The notes beneath the pieces were generated by a model that was not told where the DNA came from, searched no databases, and saw nothing but the letters and a program-made list of their open reading frames with translations. The translations under genes and the position numbers were made by a program. A stretch of DNA of 64,000 nt from Cacajao melanocephalus (lineage: Eukaryota > Chordata > Mammalia > Primates > Pitheciidae): positions 1 to 64,000 of the forward strand of contig CAUYLG010061992.1 in the NCBI GenBank assembly GCA_963573385.1. The letters run 5' to 3'. Each line of letters starts with the position of its first letter. Position 1 is the first letter of the stretch. Shown here one piece after another: positions 47,051 to 64,000 of this stretch.

Positions 47051-47940
47051 ATGTGCTTATGTTTTAACAATACACTTCTGAACTATCAAAAATAATATAA
47101 ATCAAAATCAGTGAAGTAGTTTTTAAAACCCCAAAAGCTACAAAACTTAAATTACTTACTTCAATGTCAATTAAAAAGCCATTTGGTAGTTAAGTAACTT
47201 CAGTCCTGTGAGAATCATTCTAGAAGCCAACAGTGACACTGAAGTGGCCAAAATTTGAGTCACTTGATAAATACAAAGAACACAAATTTTTGTCATTCTT
47301 ACTGTGAAGAAAAACAGTGAATAATTTATTTTAATTATTAAGTTTTATTAAAAAATTATCTAGAGAATGATTTCTTTTTAATCCTTTGTTAGTCACATAA
47401 CTATGGATAAAACACACCAATTTAGCTGATTCCTCTATGCTCTCTTTTCCTTGATTCCAGTCATTATTAGTTATTCTACAGTGCCTCATTTATTGGCAAT
47501 TATGCCAACTGGCTGACTCTGGCTCAACTGCCCTAGTTTTGCCTTCATCATTGTTTATCAGATCTCACTTGCATTAAAGTTCCACCTCTTTCATCTCATT
47601 TGATCCGACACTTGGTTTACATATCAATTGCCTACTCTAACTTTCTACTGCCAGTTTCCAACTCATTCAAGGTACTTGGGTAAGAAAGGAAGATGCTCAA
47701 TAAACACAAAACCACAGAAAATAAGTGGGAAGGGATGGAGTTAAATTTTTTTTCGGATAGAGTTAAATTTAAGAATAAATTTCACGTAAGGTTTTAGAAT
47801 TTGTTATTCCATAAATTAAATATTTTTTCAAAAATAAAGGCTGCATCCAATTAAATTCTATGTTAACTGGTCATGAATAGGTCTAAAACGTTAGATATTT
47901 ACCAATAAATGACATAAAATAACTCAATAACTAAGAGATT
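47051..47940. other. Repeat-free block in the 3' UTR candidate
   Basis: About 890 AT-rich bases, no repeat named. Two minus-strand AATAAA hexamers sit near 47330 and 47490. Confidence 0.5.
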
Positions 47941-48066
47941 TTTTTTTTTAAGAGATAGGGTCTGACTTTATCACCCAGGTTTGGCTGAGTGCAGTGGTAT
48001 GATCACAGCTCACTGATGTCTCCAACTCCTGGGTTCAAGTGATCCTCCCGCCTCAGCCTACCAGAG
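47941..48066 (-). mobile_element. Alu right-arm fragment
   Basis: T run to gcctcagcctaccagag, then unique sequence; 5'-truncated Alu. Confidence 0.85.
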
Positions 48067-48218
48067 TACATTCTTGAAAGTAAAATTACAAATGAAATTC
48101 AGCTGTGTTAAAATTAAAAATAAGCCCATTTGCAAACAATTATCATTCTTCTTCCTTTCCTCTCTATTTGTACTTGGCATATTTCCTACGGTGGTTGTCT
48201 TAAAGAAAAAAAAAAAAG

Positions 48219-48520
<302 letters not shown>

Positions 48521-48645
48521 ATCCTTCATAGTGTAGCCAAAAAAGCTGGACTAATATACAATGCTATCAATAAAGTATTAGATATATAAGTGCTAAAGTG
48601 TAATTTTGAAAGATACGTAAAATATTCTTGTAACAGCCCCCCGCT

Positions 48646-48951
<306 letters not shown>

Positions 48952-49002
48952 TAATATTTTGTTATTTACTAGTGAGACTAAACTCTTTTCTGAGTTTGTT
49001 AG

Positions 49003-49336
<334 letters not shown>

Positions 49337-49344
49337 TCATTCCT

Positions 49345-49952
<608 letters not shown>

Positions 49953-50101
49953 TCATTTGTCTATTATCTATTTTTCTTAGCAATTTGTATGAGCTCTTTA
50001 TATTTAATATGGCAATTAGCTCTCTCTGTCTTATGTTTTGCAAATAGTTTCAGCCATCTTTGTTTTCTTTCTTTTTTTTCCTCCTTTGGTTGTGATTTTG
50101 A

Positions 50102-51158
<1,057 letters not shown>

Positions 51159-51534
51159 CTATATTTCTATTTTATGCATATTCAACAAACATGATTCCCC
51201 AACTTCTGCAAAATAATTTCTTTCTTCAAGAACATTCATTTTAGAGCTCATACTAAGAAAAAGAATACAAAAATAATGGCACAGAAAGTGATAAAACAAA
51301 AACAAAAAATAGAAAGCTAAAGTTTCCCATTAAAATCATCAATATACTATGCAGAAGTATAAATGTGTATAATGAATCAAGAAAATATATTTAAAAATCC
51401 AAATTTAAAAAATGAAGTACAAATAGGTGTTTATATTACAAAGTGATACTTGGTTTATAAAAGGATTCAACACAGATTTTTTAAATGGTTGTTTACCTTA
51501 ATCAATTTAACAATGATTTTAAATGTATAAAATT

Positions 51535-51685
51535 TTAATATCTCTTTGAGACAGTGATCCAAGTTTCTTCCCTTGACGATGTTACCAGTTCATACTTCGT
51601 TTCAGTAACTTGGCCCTCCACAGAAAGTAGGTGCAGTCTCTTCACCAATACACTAAGCAATACTGTGGTCACCATATATGCAAAC
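51535..51685 (-). CDS. CYP20A1: CYP20A1 terminal coding exon (about residues 414-462)
   Basis: CYP20A1 is an orphan microsomal cytochrome P450 with no settled substrate. The acceptor is ctag|GTTTGC at 51685; the first G completes a split Arg codon. It then encodes 49 residues, FAYMVTTVLLSVLVKRLHLL at the start and EETWITVSKRY at the end, and stops at TAA (51535-51537). This is the L helix after the haem loop and the C-terminal strands. Ending at residue 462 matches the family length. The 3' UTR follows directly. Two residues (T in QVTETK, T in EETW) differ from the human protein as I recall it. Confidence 0.95.
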
Positions 51686-51812
51686 CTAGTCAGGAAGAAA
51701 GTCAACTAGTTACTAAAGATTAAAAATTATACTTTTATCATATAGATTGCCCATTCTCATTAATCATTATCATCAAAATTCTAAGAACAGAGTCTGGCAT
51801 TCTATTATTCAC

Positions 51813-51902
51813 CTCAACTCTGGACACTCCTGTGTGCCTGAGAATCCAAGTGAGGAAAAAGTTTTCATTACTAATTCATCATCAAACCGATCTGGATCAA
51901 AC
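51813..51902 (-). CDS. CYP20A1: CYP20A1 haem-loop exon (about residues 383-413)
   Basis: 90 bases between acceptor ttag|GTTTGAT and donor GAG|GTGAAT, 126 bases from the next exon. It encodes FDPDRFDDELVMKTF then SSLGFSGTQECPEL. FDPDRF is the conserved P450 meander motif. The Cys of GTQEC is the expected axial haem ligand (near residue 409), but the loop is not the canonical FxxGxRxCxG: the Arg and following Gly are missing and spacing from Phe is shorter. That unusual loop is a known trait of CYP20A1, so it is not a sign of decay. Confidence 0.95.
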
Positions 51903-52068
51903 CTAAAAAGAAAATTTGAGGTTAATCACAATATAGCTCCACTGGCATTTTACATGTTGATACTAAAAGAACACAAGTATGTAATAAAGTTAAAAATTGA
52001 CTGAAAATAGAATGTGCTCTTACATTACGTTTACATGTCACTTGTTTTTATGCTTCCAAATTATTTAA

Positions 52069-52694
<626 letters not shown>

Positions 52695-52890
52695 ACTTTA
52701 TTATTTCTAAATGATAGGTGCAAAATACATTTCTTGAAACTACCAAGGTAAAAGATTATGAGTTTATATTATTTTGTGAAACATAAGGATAAATCATATA
52801 ATGAATATTTAAATAAATTTAAGACCCGATACATGAGACCATCTTATCAATATGTGAGACATTTTATATTGCCGTTTCAACTGAAATTTA

Positions 52891-53270
<380 letters not shown>

Positions 53271-53454
53271 AAAAATTAAAAATAAAGTAAGAGAAATGAA
53301 GAACCTAAGAAACATTTTTTGTTCTATAGAATTTCACTCTGTAAAGTCATTAAAGAAATGCATATATTAAAAACAAAACAACCCACGTTACCACAGAACA
53401 AAAAAATTCCTCTCAAAAACAAGTATTTTTAAATGACTTAAACTCTGAATTTTT

Positions 53455-53705
53455 TAAAAAGGGAAATTCTTGGGAGCTAAGCTATGAGGATGCAAAGGCA
53501 TAAATAAGAATGATATAATGGGCGTTATAGGGACTTGGGGGAAAGGGTGGGGGAATGAGGGATAAAAGATTACACATTGGGTACAGTGTACACTGCTTAG
53601 GTGATGGGTACACCAAAATCTCAGAAATCACCACCAAAGAACTTATTCATGTAACCAAACACCACCTGTTCCCCAAAAACCTATTGAAATAAAAAATAGA
53701 TTTAA
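53455..53705 (+). mobile_element. L1 3' end fragment
   Basis: Text close to primate L1 3' UTR (gaatgagggataaaagatta, ggtgatgggtacaccaaaat, tattgaaataaaaaat). Confidence 0.75.
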
Positions 53706-53902
53706 AAAAAAAGCAAAAAGAGAAGCAATAAAAATAAAGAACAGAAAAATTGACTGCAAAAAAGACAAATTGTTTTTTCTTAAATCAGATGTTAATTTTA
53801 CTTTTCACTTAGTATAAAAGTGGTAATGAAAGAGAAAGAACAGCAGATAGCAGATTCACATAAGAGAAAAAGCAGTGAACAGAAGATATAAAGGGGATGC
53901 AG

Positions 53903-54182
53903 GTCAGGCTTGGTGGTGCATGCCTGTAATCCCACCACTTTGGGAGGCAGAAGTGGGAGGGTGGCTTGAGCTCAGGAGTTCGAGACCAGCCTGGTCAACA
54001 TGGTGAAACATGCCGCTACAAAAAGTACAAACGTTAATCAGGCATGGCGGCATGCACCTGTGGTCCCAGCTACTCAGCTGGCTGAGGCAGAAGAATGGCT
54101 TGAATCAGAGAGGTCAAAGTCATAGTGAGCAGTGATCACACTGCTTACTACATTCTAGCCTGGGTGACAGAGTGAGACCTTG
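53903..54182 (+). mobile_element. Alu
   Basis: Diverged dimer whose tail has lost its poly-A (gtgagaccttgtagtaagag). Confidence 0.88.
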
Positions 54183-54349
54183 TAGTAAGAGACCTTCTCA
54201 TAGGAAAGAGAAGAAAAGGGGATTCACTGGTTTTCTTCTGTTATATCATTGCTACATATTGAATTTTCTCCTCAAAACTTAGAAAAGGATTGCAAAACGT
54301 GCAAACACAAAAACTGACAGTCACAAAGACAATGACAAATATTTCATAC

Positions 54350-54414
54350 CTATGTGGAGATGGCCAAGTATTAGGATCCTGAAGTACCACACCAAGGGCA
54401 TAAAGGACGAGGGT
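54350..54414 (-). CDS. CYP20A1: CYP20A1 internal exon (about residues 362-383)
   Basis: 65 bases between acceptor tcacag|ACCCTC and donor CATAG|GTATGA. It encodes TLVLYALGVVLQDPNTWPSP plus His, then two bases of an Arg codon completed by the next exon. NTWPSPHRFDPDRF across the junction is the WPxPxxFDPDRF segment typical of P450s between the K helix and the haem loop. I recall Lys at the split position in human, here Arg. The minus-strand frame runs on into the intron without meaning. Confidence 0.95.
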
Positions 54415-54559
54415 CTGTGAAAAATAATCCAATTAGTCAAGGACTAACAGAGATAAAATGACTCATAGAGTCAACTTATCCTAAACTTCTTTTAATATAG
54501 ATAGTGAAAACAAAATAATAATTTAAAGTAATGGAAGAAACCACAAGTGATTATTTTGG

Positions 54560-55002
54560 TGATCTTACAATGAGGAAGGCCTCCCAAAGCATGTCACAAA
54601 ATCTAGAAACCATAAAGGAATAATGCATTTAACTATATGAAAATTTAAAATCTGCATCCAATTAAAAACAATTAAAAAAACAATGTAAACAACAGTAAAA
54701 GATAATAGGAAAAAATTATTTGCTATATAACATAGTTTGTATAAGATACAAAAATACATATAAGCTCACTAGAAAAGTGAGTGAAAGTTATAAAGACAAA
54801 ATTCACAAAAGAAAAATACAAACTGTTAATATATGTATGAAAAGTTATTCAATCTCTCCAATTATCAGGGAAAAGCAAGATTCATAAAATATACATAAGA
54901 TTCAAATTCAGAGGTGGTGAAGATTTGGAAAGAAAAAATATTCTCATGGTTGCTAAAAGTATAAAATGCTTTTTAGAGGACATTTCAAATGTAACATACA
55001 CA
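54560..55002 (+). mobile_element. Old L1 fragment
   Basis: Diverged L1 ORF2/3' text (cacaaaagaaaaatacaaac, gaggtggtgaagatttggaa). Confidence 0.55.
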
Positions 55003-55220
55003 TGGCCCACTGCAGTGGCTAATGCCTATAATCACACCACTTTGGGAGGCTAAGGTGGGAGGATCACTTGAGCCCAGGAGTTGAGCCTGGACAACATAGT
55101 GAGACCCTGTCTTTATGAAAAATAAAAAAATTTAGTGCAGCTACTTGGGAGGCTGAAGTGGGAGGATAACTTGAGCCTGGAAGGTTGGTAACAGAACAAG
55201 ACCCTATCTAAAAATAATAA
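55003..55220 (+). mobile_element. Alu (old), internally deleted
   Basis: AluJ-like start and a shortened right arm. Confidence 0.8.
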
Positions 55221-55329
55221 TATTGAACATACACTGGGACTTTGACGCAAAAACCCCATGTCTAAGACTCTACTAAATACCTGTACCAGTAAATAATAAA
55301 AAAATTAATGTCAATCAAAATTTCCATTA

Positions 55330-55830
<501 letters not shown>

Positions 55831-55854
55831 TTAAACATATTAAATGTTTTCTAC

Positions 55855-55966
55855 CTCTCTAGGAATAATAAATTGGTCAATTTTTCCTTCAATATCTTGA
55901 AGCCGGGCAGAAACGGGGGTCAGTTTGGCAGTTCGAACAGTTTCACAAAGCACGTGCCGACAATAT
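55855..55966 (-). CDS. CYP20A1: CYP20A1 K-helix exon (about residues 324-361)
   Basis: 112 bases between acceptor aacag|ATATTG and donor GAGAG|GTAGAA. Its first base completes Arg; 37 codons follow, YCRHVLCETVRTAKLTPVSA then RLQDIEGKIDQFIIPRE. ETVR is the ExxR motif of the K helix, the conserved salt-bridge pair of all P450s, so the fold-defining motif is intact. Three residues (R in YCRHV, R in SARLQ, Q in KIDQF) differ from the human sequence I remember. The intron after it opens with the duplicated (TG)n tract. Confidence 0.95.
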
Positions 55967-56440
55967 CTGTTTAAAAAAAATTTTTTTGAAGACATTTATT
56001 GTGGGAGGCAGTTAGAAATGTACATACATTTAAAAAACGTTCTTCAGCAACTTCTCAAACATTCCCAACTTGAAATAGTCCCATCATAATTCTTATCTGC
56101 TTAAAGATATGTTATATATTAGAGGTATATAAAGATTTAACATTTTGTAAATTTTAAAATAAACACATTTTTGTAAGATTTGTTATAAATCTATATATAA
56201 TTCTACGTAGATAAAGATTTAAACAAATAAAAAACACTTCTAAAAGTACCAGAAGAAAACTCAATATAACATTTCTACAATTTTTAAAAAGGTTTTTATT
56301 TTTAGCATGACACATTGACCAAAAATTATAAAAATATAAATAACCTAGAGAAACATTTTGTTTACATATTTCTAAAGAAAACTGAGAAAAATATTTTCAC
56401 TAAATATATCCTTAATGTATAAAAGTGTTTCAAGAGTAAT
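55967..56440. other. CYP20A1 intron sequence, nothing recognised
   Basis: AT-rich; no repeat named. Confidence 0.5.
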
Positions 56441-57120
56441 TAAAATAATCCAACAACCCCATAGAAACAGGGAGAATACAAAAAGCAATTCACAAAAATA
56501 TACAAATGGCCTGAAGACATATGAAATGATACTCAACTTCATTAACAACTTAAAGATTGGCAATCATAGCATTTTTTTTTACTTGCCGGATTGACAAAGA
56601 TGAAAAAGAATGACAGCAGATATTACTAGAAAAAGATAGAGAAAAAGACATTCTCATATCCAGTTGGTGGAAGTATAAGCTGGTACAACCTTTCAGAAGC
56701 ATAATTTGGCAATATACATCAAACTGTTAAGTGTGCATCACAATAAGAAGAATAAAAACTAAAATGTATTGCAATCTTGCTATGAGTCAGTTCACTTAAA
56801 CACTTTATATACAGAATCTTATTGAATCCTTACAAGAAACCCATGGGTGCTATTATTACTCTAATTTTACAGATTAAAATCAGAGGCAGTTATTTAAGAT
56901 CACATAGCAGGTAAGCTGTGTTGACAGGATTCAAATACATGTATGTCTTACTCTACGGCTTCTAATCTTAACCACTGTCCTACTCCATATATCCTTCAAC
57001 TAGAAGCTTACTTCTAGGACTTTATTATACAGAAATACTGGAAAATATTATCAAAGATGTAAGCACAGAAGTGTTAATTGTTTATAATATCAAAAACAAC
57101 AAAATCAAAAGGGGAAACAT
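56440..57120. mobile_element. Old L1 fragments flanking a MIR
   Basis: 56440-56780 and about 57000-57120 read as plus-strand old L1. Between them (about 56790-56990) lies a reverse MIR: ttattgaatccttacaagaa, agatcacatagcaggtaagc, ctaatcttaaccactgtcc. Confidence 0.6.
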
Positions 57121-57129
57121 TCTTCCTTC

Positions 57130-57350
57130 CTTTTCTCTGTACAAATATTTATTGCATACCTACTACATGTGAAACACTATGCTAGATACTAAGCTATAAC
57201 AATGAACAAGAGATACACCAACAAAGGGGTTCAGAATCTAGTTGGCAGAGGGGATAGACTGGATGGGACATAAACGATGAACAATTAAACAAGCATAGTA
57301 CATGTTATGATAAAGGAAGTTCAGGGTATTATTGGAACATAAGGCAGGAG
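57130..57350. repeat. Ancient interspersed repeat, family unassigned
   Basis: tattgcatacctactacatg, acactatgctagatactaag and aatgaacaagagatacacca resemble a widespread old repeat, also present near 8065. Confidence 0.4.
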
Positions 57351-57395
57351 CAGCTACTCTAGGGAAAGGGCTTTGCAGAGAAATAAACACAGGCT

Positions 57396-57969
<574 letters not shown>

Positions 57970-57977
57970 TTACTTAT

Positions 57978-58266
57978 TTATTTTTAAGAGACAAGTTCTT
58001 GCTCTGTTGCCCAGGCTGGAGTGCAGTGACACTCTATCATGCTGCAGCCTCAACCTCCCAAGCTCAAGTGATCCTCCTACCTCAGCCTCCCTAGTAGTTG
58101 TGACCAAAGGCAAATACCTTTATGTCTGGCTAATTTTTAAAAATTTTGTAGAGACAGGCTCCCACTATGTTGCCCTGAATGGTCTCAAACTCCTGGGCTC
58201 AAGCAATCCTCCAGCCTCAGCCTCCCAAATTGCTGGGATCATAAGCACGAGTCACTGCACCCAGCC
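57978..58266 (-). mobile_element. Alu (old)
   Basis: AluJ-like dimer with a (TTTA)n start. Confidence 0.88.
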
Positions 58267-58448
58267 CAATCGTTATGTGCTTGAGGGCACATTTACAAAG
58301 GACCTTCACCTTCTACTTCATATACTTCTATATGATAAAAACTTCAAAAGACAACTAGTATTACGTTTAAAATAAGTTCAATGTAATAGATAAAACTTCC
58401 AACATTTAAAAGCCTCCCATTTCTTTCCAGTGGCTATCTTGCTTTCTT

Positions 58449-58739
58449 GCTTTTTTTTTTTTGAGGTAGGGTCTCACTGTCATCCAGGATGGAGTGTAGT
58501 GGTAAGACAATAGTTCACTGCATCCTGGACTTCTGGGCTCTGATTCTCCTGTCTCAGCCTCCTTTGTGGCTGGGATTACAGGCATGCACTACCATGCCTG
58601 GTAATTTTTTGTATTTTTTTTTAGAAATGGGGTTTTGCCACATTGCTCTGGCTGGTCTTGCATTCCTGGGCTCAGGTGATCCTCTCGCCTTGGCCTCCTA
58701 AATTGGTGGGATTACAGTTGTGAGCCAATGCACCCAGCC
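58449..58739 (-). mobile_element. Alu (old)
   Basis: AluJ-like dimer. Confidence 0.88.
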
Positions 58740-58844
58740 ACTCTATCTTTTCTATAGCTGATTTTGTGCTCCAAGTTAGGATTGCTTGCCAGCTAGTCTC
58801 AGACTTCTAACTTCTAAGCAGTCACAGTTGCAGTAATAAAAAAA

Positions 58845-59840
58845 AAAAACTTTAATTAAGGTACAGTTATATGCAATAAAATTAACCCATTCTACCTGTA
58901 CAGTTTGAATTTTAGTAATGGTATACAATTGTGTAACTATAACTATAAACAATATATAAAAGTTTCTTCATCCTAAAAATTTTCCTCATGCCTCTTTGTA
59001 GTTGATCCTGTCCCCATTCCTATCCCCCAACATCAATCTGCTTTTTATCACCATAGTTTGCCTTTTCTGGAATTTCACATAAATGAAATCATATAGTAGC
59101 CAGTATTTTGTTTCACTTCTTTCACTTAAATCACTTAGATTTATCTTAGTGTCACACACAACATATCTTGTTGTGTGTATTGATATGGTGTTCCTTTTTA
59201 TTACCTGTAGTATTCCATGGTATGGTTACACCACAATTTGTTTATCTATTTACCAGCTGAACATCTGAACTGCTTCCAATTTTGGGCTATTTTGAATAAT
59301 ACTGCTATGACCTGCACACAGGTCTTTGTGTAGTCATGTTTTCATTCATCTTGGAATGAAATTCCAAGGAGTGGAATTGCTGGATCATAGGATAAATGTA
59401 TGTGTAACTTTTTATGAGCCTACCAAATCATTTTCTTTTCTTTTGAGACAGGGTCTCACTCTGTAACCCAGGCTGGAATGCAGTGACGCAAACACTGTAG
59501 CCACGACCTTCTGAGCTCACGTGATCCTCCCATCTTAAGCCTCCTGAGTAGCTCGGAACGCAGGTTTGTGCCAGCACACCTGGCCGATATTTTGTATTTT
59601 TTGTAGGGGGTTTTGCCATGTTGCCCAGGCTGGTCTGGAACTACTGGGCTTATGTGATCTGCCTGTCTCAGCCTCCCAAAGTGCTGGGATTACAGGTATA
59701 AGCCACCACACCTGGCCAAGCCTACTATATTATTATCTAATGTGGCTGTACTATTTTTTATTGCCATCAGCAAAGTATGAGTGTCATACTTGCTTGACTT
59801 CATTAGTACGATTTCACAGGCTAAGTTAAATGTTTCCCAC
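58845..59840 (-). mobile_element. Old L1 3' UTR fragment, split by an Alu
   Basis: Antisense L1 text (ttgccttttctggaatttca, tagtattccatggtatggtt, ggagtggaattgctggatca); resumes after the Alu at 59434-59717. Confidence 0.75.
59434..59717 (-). mobile_element. Alu (old)
   Basis: Full dimer inside the L1. Confidence 0.9.
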
Positions 59841-60015
59841 ACTACCTTATGATTTTAAAAAGCAGATTCATTTTACCTAATAAAATCTACATATAAATAC
59901 TTTAAGTCCCATAAAAATATATAGCTTTCTTAGATAGTAACATTAGCATTAAATTAGATAAACCAGTTCAAATTTACCTTTTTATAATATCCTCCTCTTC
60001 TTACTGTGTTCTTAC

Positions 60016-60136
60016 CTGAGCTGCTCAATTTTCTCTGGAGTAATAGGACCATTCCCAAAAACTTGGTCTATTTCTTCATATAATTTTTTTTTAACTTCTT
60101 CAGAGGTGGTTAAAAAACAGATTGCCCAGGTACACA
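60016..60136 (-). CDS. CYP20A1: CYP20A1 I/J-helix exon (about residues 284-324)
   Basis: 121 bases between acceptor cctag|TGTGTACC and donor CTCAG|GTAAGA. It opens with two bases of a split Leu codon and encodes CTWAICFLTTSEEVKKKLYE then EIDQVFGNGPITPEKIEQL, closing with two bases of Arg. TSEEVKKKLYEEI is the usual P450 J-helix pattern. K in EEVK, D in EEID and I in NGPIT differ from the human protein I recall. The preceding exon lies outside the window, so at least four of the longer introns and the N-terminal membrane anchor are missing here. Confidence 0.95.
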
Positions 60137-60270
60137 CTAGGTGAAACATTATATGAATAACAATGAAAACAGCTAACTCATGGCTTGGGTATAGAGTAAG
60201 AAAAAACTAATTATTTGGTTTGGGGATTTTGTATTTGCTTCTTTTCCCCTATAATACAGAAGATACATAA

Positions 60271-60698
<428 letters not shown>

Positions 60699-60987
60699 TA
60701 AAACTGGTAACTGGAGCCACTTAATTTTACCTTAGGTAAAATAGTTATGATAATAAATTTCGTATCTGTAGGAATGCTCAACGTTGGCTATTGCAATGGA
60801 TTATCTGAATCACTCAACTTGACACAAAAAGCTGATTTAGAGTTCACTTAGGAGCACTAATAAAATGATTCAGACAAATCAAGCTAGCAGATTTATCGAT
60901 AAATCAATATTCTAAAATTTTTACTGGTGATGGTGAATACACTGGCTCAAAATTTGTGACTGGTTATTGCTTAGAACAGTGGTTCTC

Positions 60988-61312
60988 AACCAGGTGTGGT
61001 GGCTCACACCTGTAACCTCAGTACTTTGGGAGGGGATCACGCAGAGGGTATCACTTTGGGAGGGGATCTGAAGCTGGCAGATTACTTGGGCTCAGGAGTT
61101 CAAGACTAGTCTGGGCAATATGGCAAAACTCCATCTCTACAAAATATTCAAAAGTCAGCTGGGCATGGTGGTACGTGCCCGTAGTCCTAGCTACTTGGGA
61201 GGCTGAGATGGGATGATCGCTTCTGCCCAGGAGGTTGAGGCTGTAGTGAGCTGTGACCATGCTACTGCATTCCACCCTAGGCAAGTGAGACCCTGTTTCA
61301 AAAAAAGAAAAG
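60988..61312 (+). mobile_element. Alu with internal 30-base duplication
   Basis: actttgggaggggatc occurs at 61023 and 61053, marking a 30-base tandem duplication; target duplication AGTGGTTCTCA. Confidence 0.9.
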
Positions 61313-61396
61313 TGGTTCTCATAAACTACCTGGGAGATGGCTGATGCTATAATCTCACATTCACATATTCTGATTCAGTAGGTTGTGGTAATGTCC

Positions 61397-61475
61397 AAAC
61401 ATCTGTACTTTTTTTTATATTTTTATTTTTTTTGTCACTTTCCTTGTGTCCTCTCATGTAAACATCTGTACTTTT
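61397..61475 (-). mobile_element. 47-base A-tailed insert between 16-base repeats
   Basis: AAACATCTGTACTTTT at 61397-61412 is repeated exactly at 61460-61475. The 47 bases between read, on the minus strand, about 26 bases (starting ACATGAGAGGACACAAGG) followed by an A-rich tail: the hallmark of L1-driven retrotransposition of a very short RNA end. Source unidentified. Confidence 0.75.
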
Positions 61476-62216
61476 AACAAATGCAATATCACATTTATTT
61501 CGATTAACACCAAAATGGAAGATCACTGGCTCATGGCTTATTTTAGCTTAAACTGGTTTATGGATTATATTCACCGAGGAAATAAAAATGTAAAGCAATT
61601 ACATGATGAGAAAAAAACAGAGGAAAAAGAGTAGTTATATTTCTTTTAGTAATCCACTGGGATTATAACTACTAAAAGAATGGAACCTTCTGAACATATA
61701 TACTATCTCTTTCCCTAGAATATGTTTGAGCTTGACATCATCTGTAGCTTGATTGTTCCTGTGTCAAATACTTTTTAATATGCTTATAGTAACCTGTACC
61801 TTTACTTACCAATGATCTCTTTCCTGAGCTAAGGGTTAACTTAAACTTATCTCAAAGTTAATTTATTTAAAAATGTTTGCCTGATTTACCTTATTACCCA
61901 TATTGTCATCATTAAAATCAGTAGTTACCTGGTACTCAATTACTCTGATTAGTTTTCTTACATCCAGAGTTCACAAAAAACATGAGTGACTGCCTGTCCT
62001 TAACTTTTCCCTACATATGCCTTTTCATCATGGCTTTGAGTGAACTAGAGAATTTCTATTTTACAAGTGATATGAAAACTTGTGCAGTATACAGTATGTA
62101 TATAATTTTACAACATACAGTAATATACAACTGAAGGATTTACCATAAAGATTTTCATATAGCAGTCACTCATCTACTCTGCTTGACTATATTATCACTT
62201 AAAATTAATATAACAG

Positions 62217-63027
<811 letters not shown>

Positions 63028-63128
63028 AAAGAAAGTTGCCTTAAACATTAAGGAATATAAATGAAATCCTTCAAGTAAACATAAATTTTCTAAAACTTAA
63101 ATTGATGTCCTAATATCCTAATACTTAC

Positions 63129-63205
63129 TTTTTTTTTTTTTTTTTTTTTTTTGAGACACTCCAGCCTGGCCGACAAGAGCAAAACTCCATCTCAAAAAAA
63201 AAAAG
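63129..63205. mobile_element. Short Alu tail-to-tail chimera
   Basis: T22, gagaca, then directly ctccagcctggccgacaaga and an A11 tail: only the two 3' ends of opposite Alus remain, forming a snap-back palindrome. Confidence 0.8.
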
Positions 63206-63247
63206 GTTGATTATTTTTGACATATCCTTTACCTAAATTCAATTTAA

Positions 63248-63604
<357 letters not shown>

Positions 63605-63608
63605 TCCT

Positions 63609-63899
63609 TTTATTTTTTGACAGGGTTTCACTCTGTCACCCAGGCTAGAGAGTTCAGTGGTGCAATCATGGCTTACTGCAACCTCAACCTCCTGGGCTTA
63701 AGTGATCCTCCCGCTTTAGCCTCCCAAGTAACTGGGATTATAGCTGTGAGCCACCAGGCCTGGCTAATTTTTGAATTTTTTGTAGAGATGGGGTTCCGCC
63801 CTGTTGCCCAGGCTGGTCTCAAATTCCTGGGCTCCAGTGATTCATCCACCTTGGCCTCCCAGAGTGCTGGCATTATAGGTGTGAGCCACCTTGTCTGGC
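63609..63899 (-). mobile_element. Alu (old)
   Basis: Full dimer directly after the preceding one, same orientation. Confidence 0.92.
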
Positions 63900-64000
63900 C
63901 CACTAATACGTCCTTTAAGCATTTTTATCTTAGTATATTTTTATGCCTACAGAAGTATTTTTATAAATACTATATAAATGAATGGTACATCACCAATCTA

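Larger units (their letters stand above)
60973..61490 (+). mobile_element. MER5A, interrupted by an Alu and a small insert
   Basis: cagtggttctcaa before the Alu, then acctgggagatggctgatgc, ttctgattcagtaggttgtg and tgtacttttaacaa after it follow MER5A order. Confidence 0.7.

Noticed and set aside
54241..54432. 63-codon frame as a separate small protein
   Set aside because: Its middle is the CYP20A1 exon 54350-54414; the ends are intron read-through past good splice sites.

Overview
This is nuclear DNA from a simian primate. The evidence is the extreme density of Alu elements (about one every 600 bases, on both strands), Tigger2, MER5A, MaLR LTRs and L1 fragments, together with two recognisable host genes. 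There is no bacterial, phage or CRISPR content. Repeat boundaries below were read by eye and are good to about ±10 bases; exon boundaries were checked by translating across the splice sites.

Both genes read on the minus strand, so the window runs opposite to the direction of transcription. From high to low coordinates it holds: (1) 64000-51535, the last five coding exons of CYP20A1, an orphan cytochrome P450, at 60016-60136, 55855-55966, 54350-54414, 51813-51902 and 51535-51685, with GT-AG introns and an unbroken reading frame ending in TAA; (2) 51534 to about 43000, an Alu-packed stretch that fits the very long CYP20A1 3' UTR known from human, apparently running into the 5' LTR of a MaLR provirus that supplies an AATAAA; (3) about 41000-23700, the intergenic region, mostly Alu with L1, MLT1 and MER5A remnants; (4) 23660-22560, a CpG island that is the ABI2 promoter, with the first coding exon at 22976-23092 (39 codons); (5) 22975-1, the start of ABI2 intron 1, with no further exon recognised. 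This is the CYP20A1-ABI2 order of human chromosome 2q33. Several CYP20A1 residues differ from the human protein as I remember it, so the species may be a non-human primate.

The two genes are not known to work together. ABI2 is an adaptor in the WAVE actin-regulatory complex; CYP20A1 is a membrane-bound P450 without an assigned substrate. Points that stand out are an eight-residue uORF with six consecutive Arg codons ending two bases before the ABI2 start codon; a duplicated (TG)n tract 57 bases from a CYP20A1 splice donor; a complete MaLR provirus with matching 5-base target duplications; two three-monomer Alus; several nested Alus; three Alu tail-to-tail chimeras; and a 47-base A-tailed insert between 16-base duplications. 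I see no evidence for a new multi-gene system.
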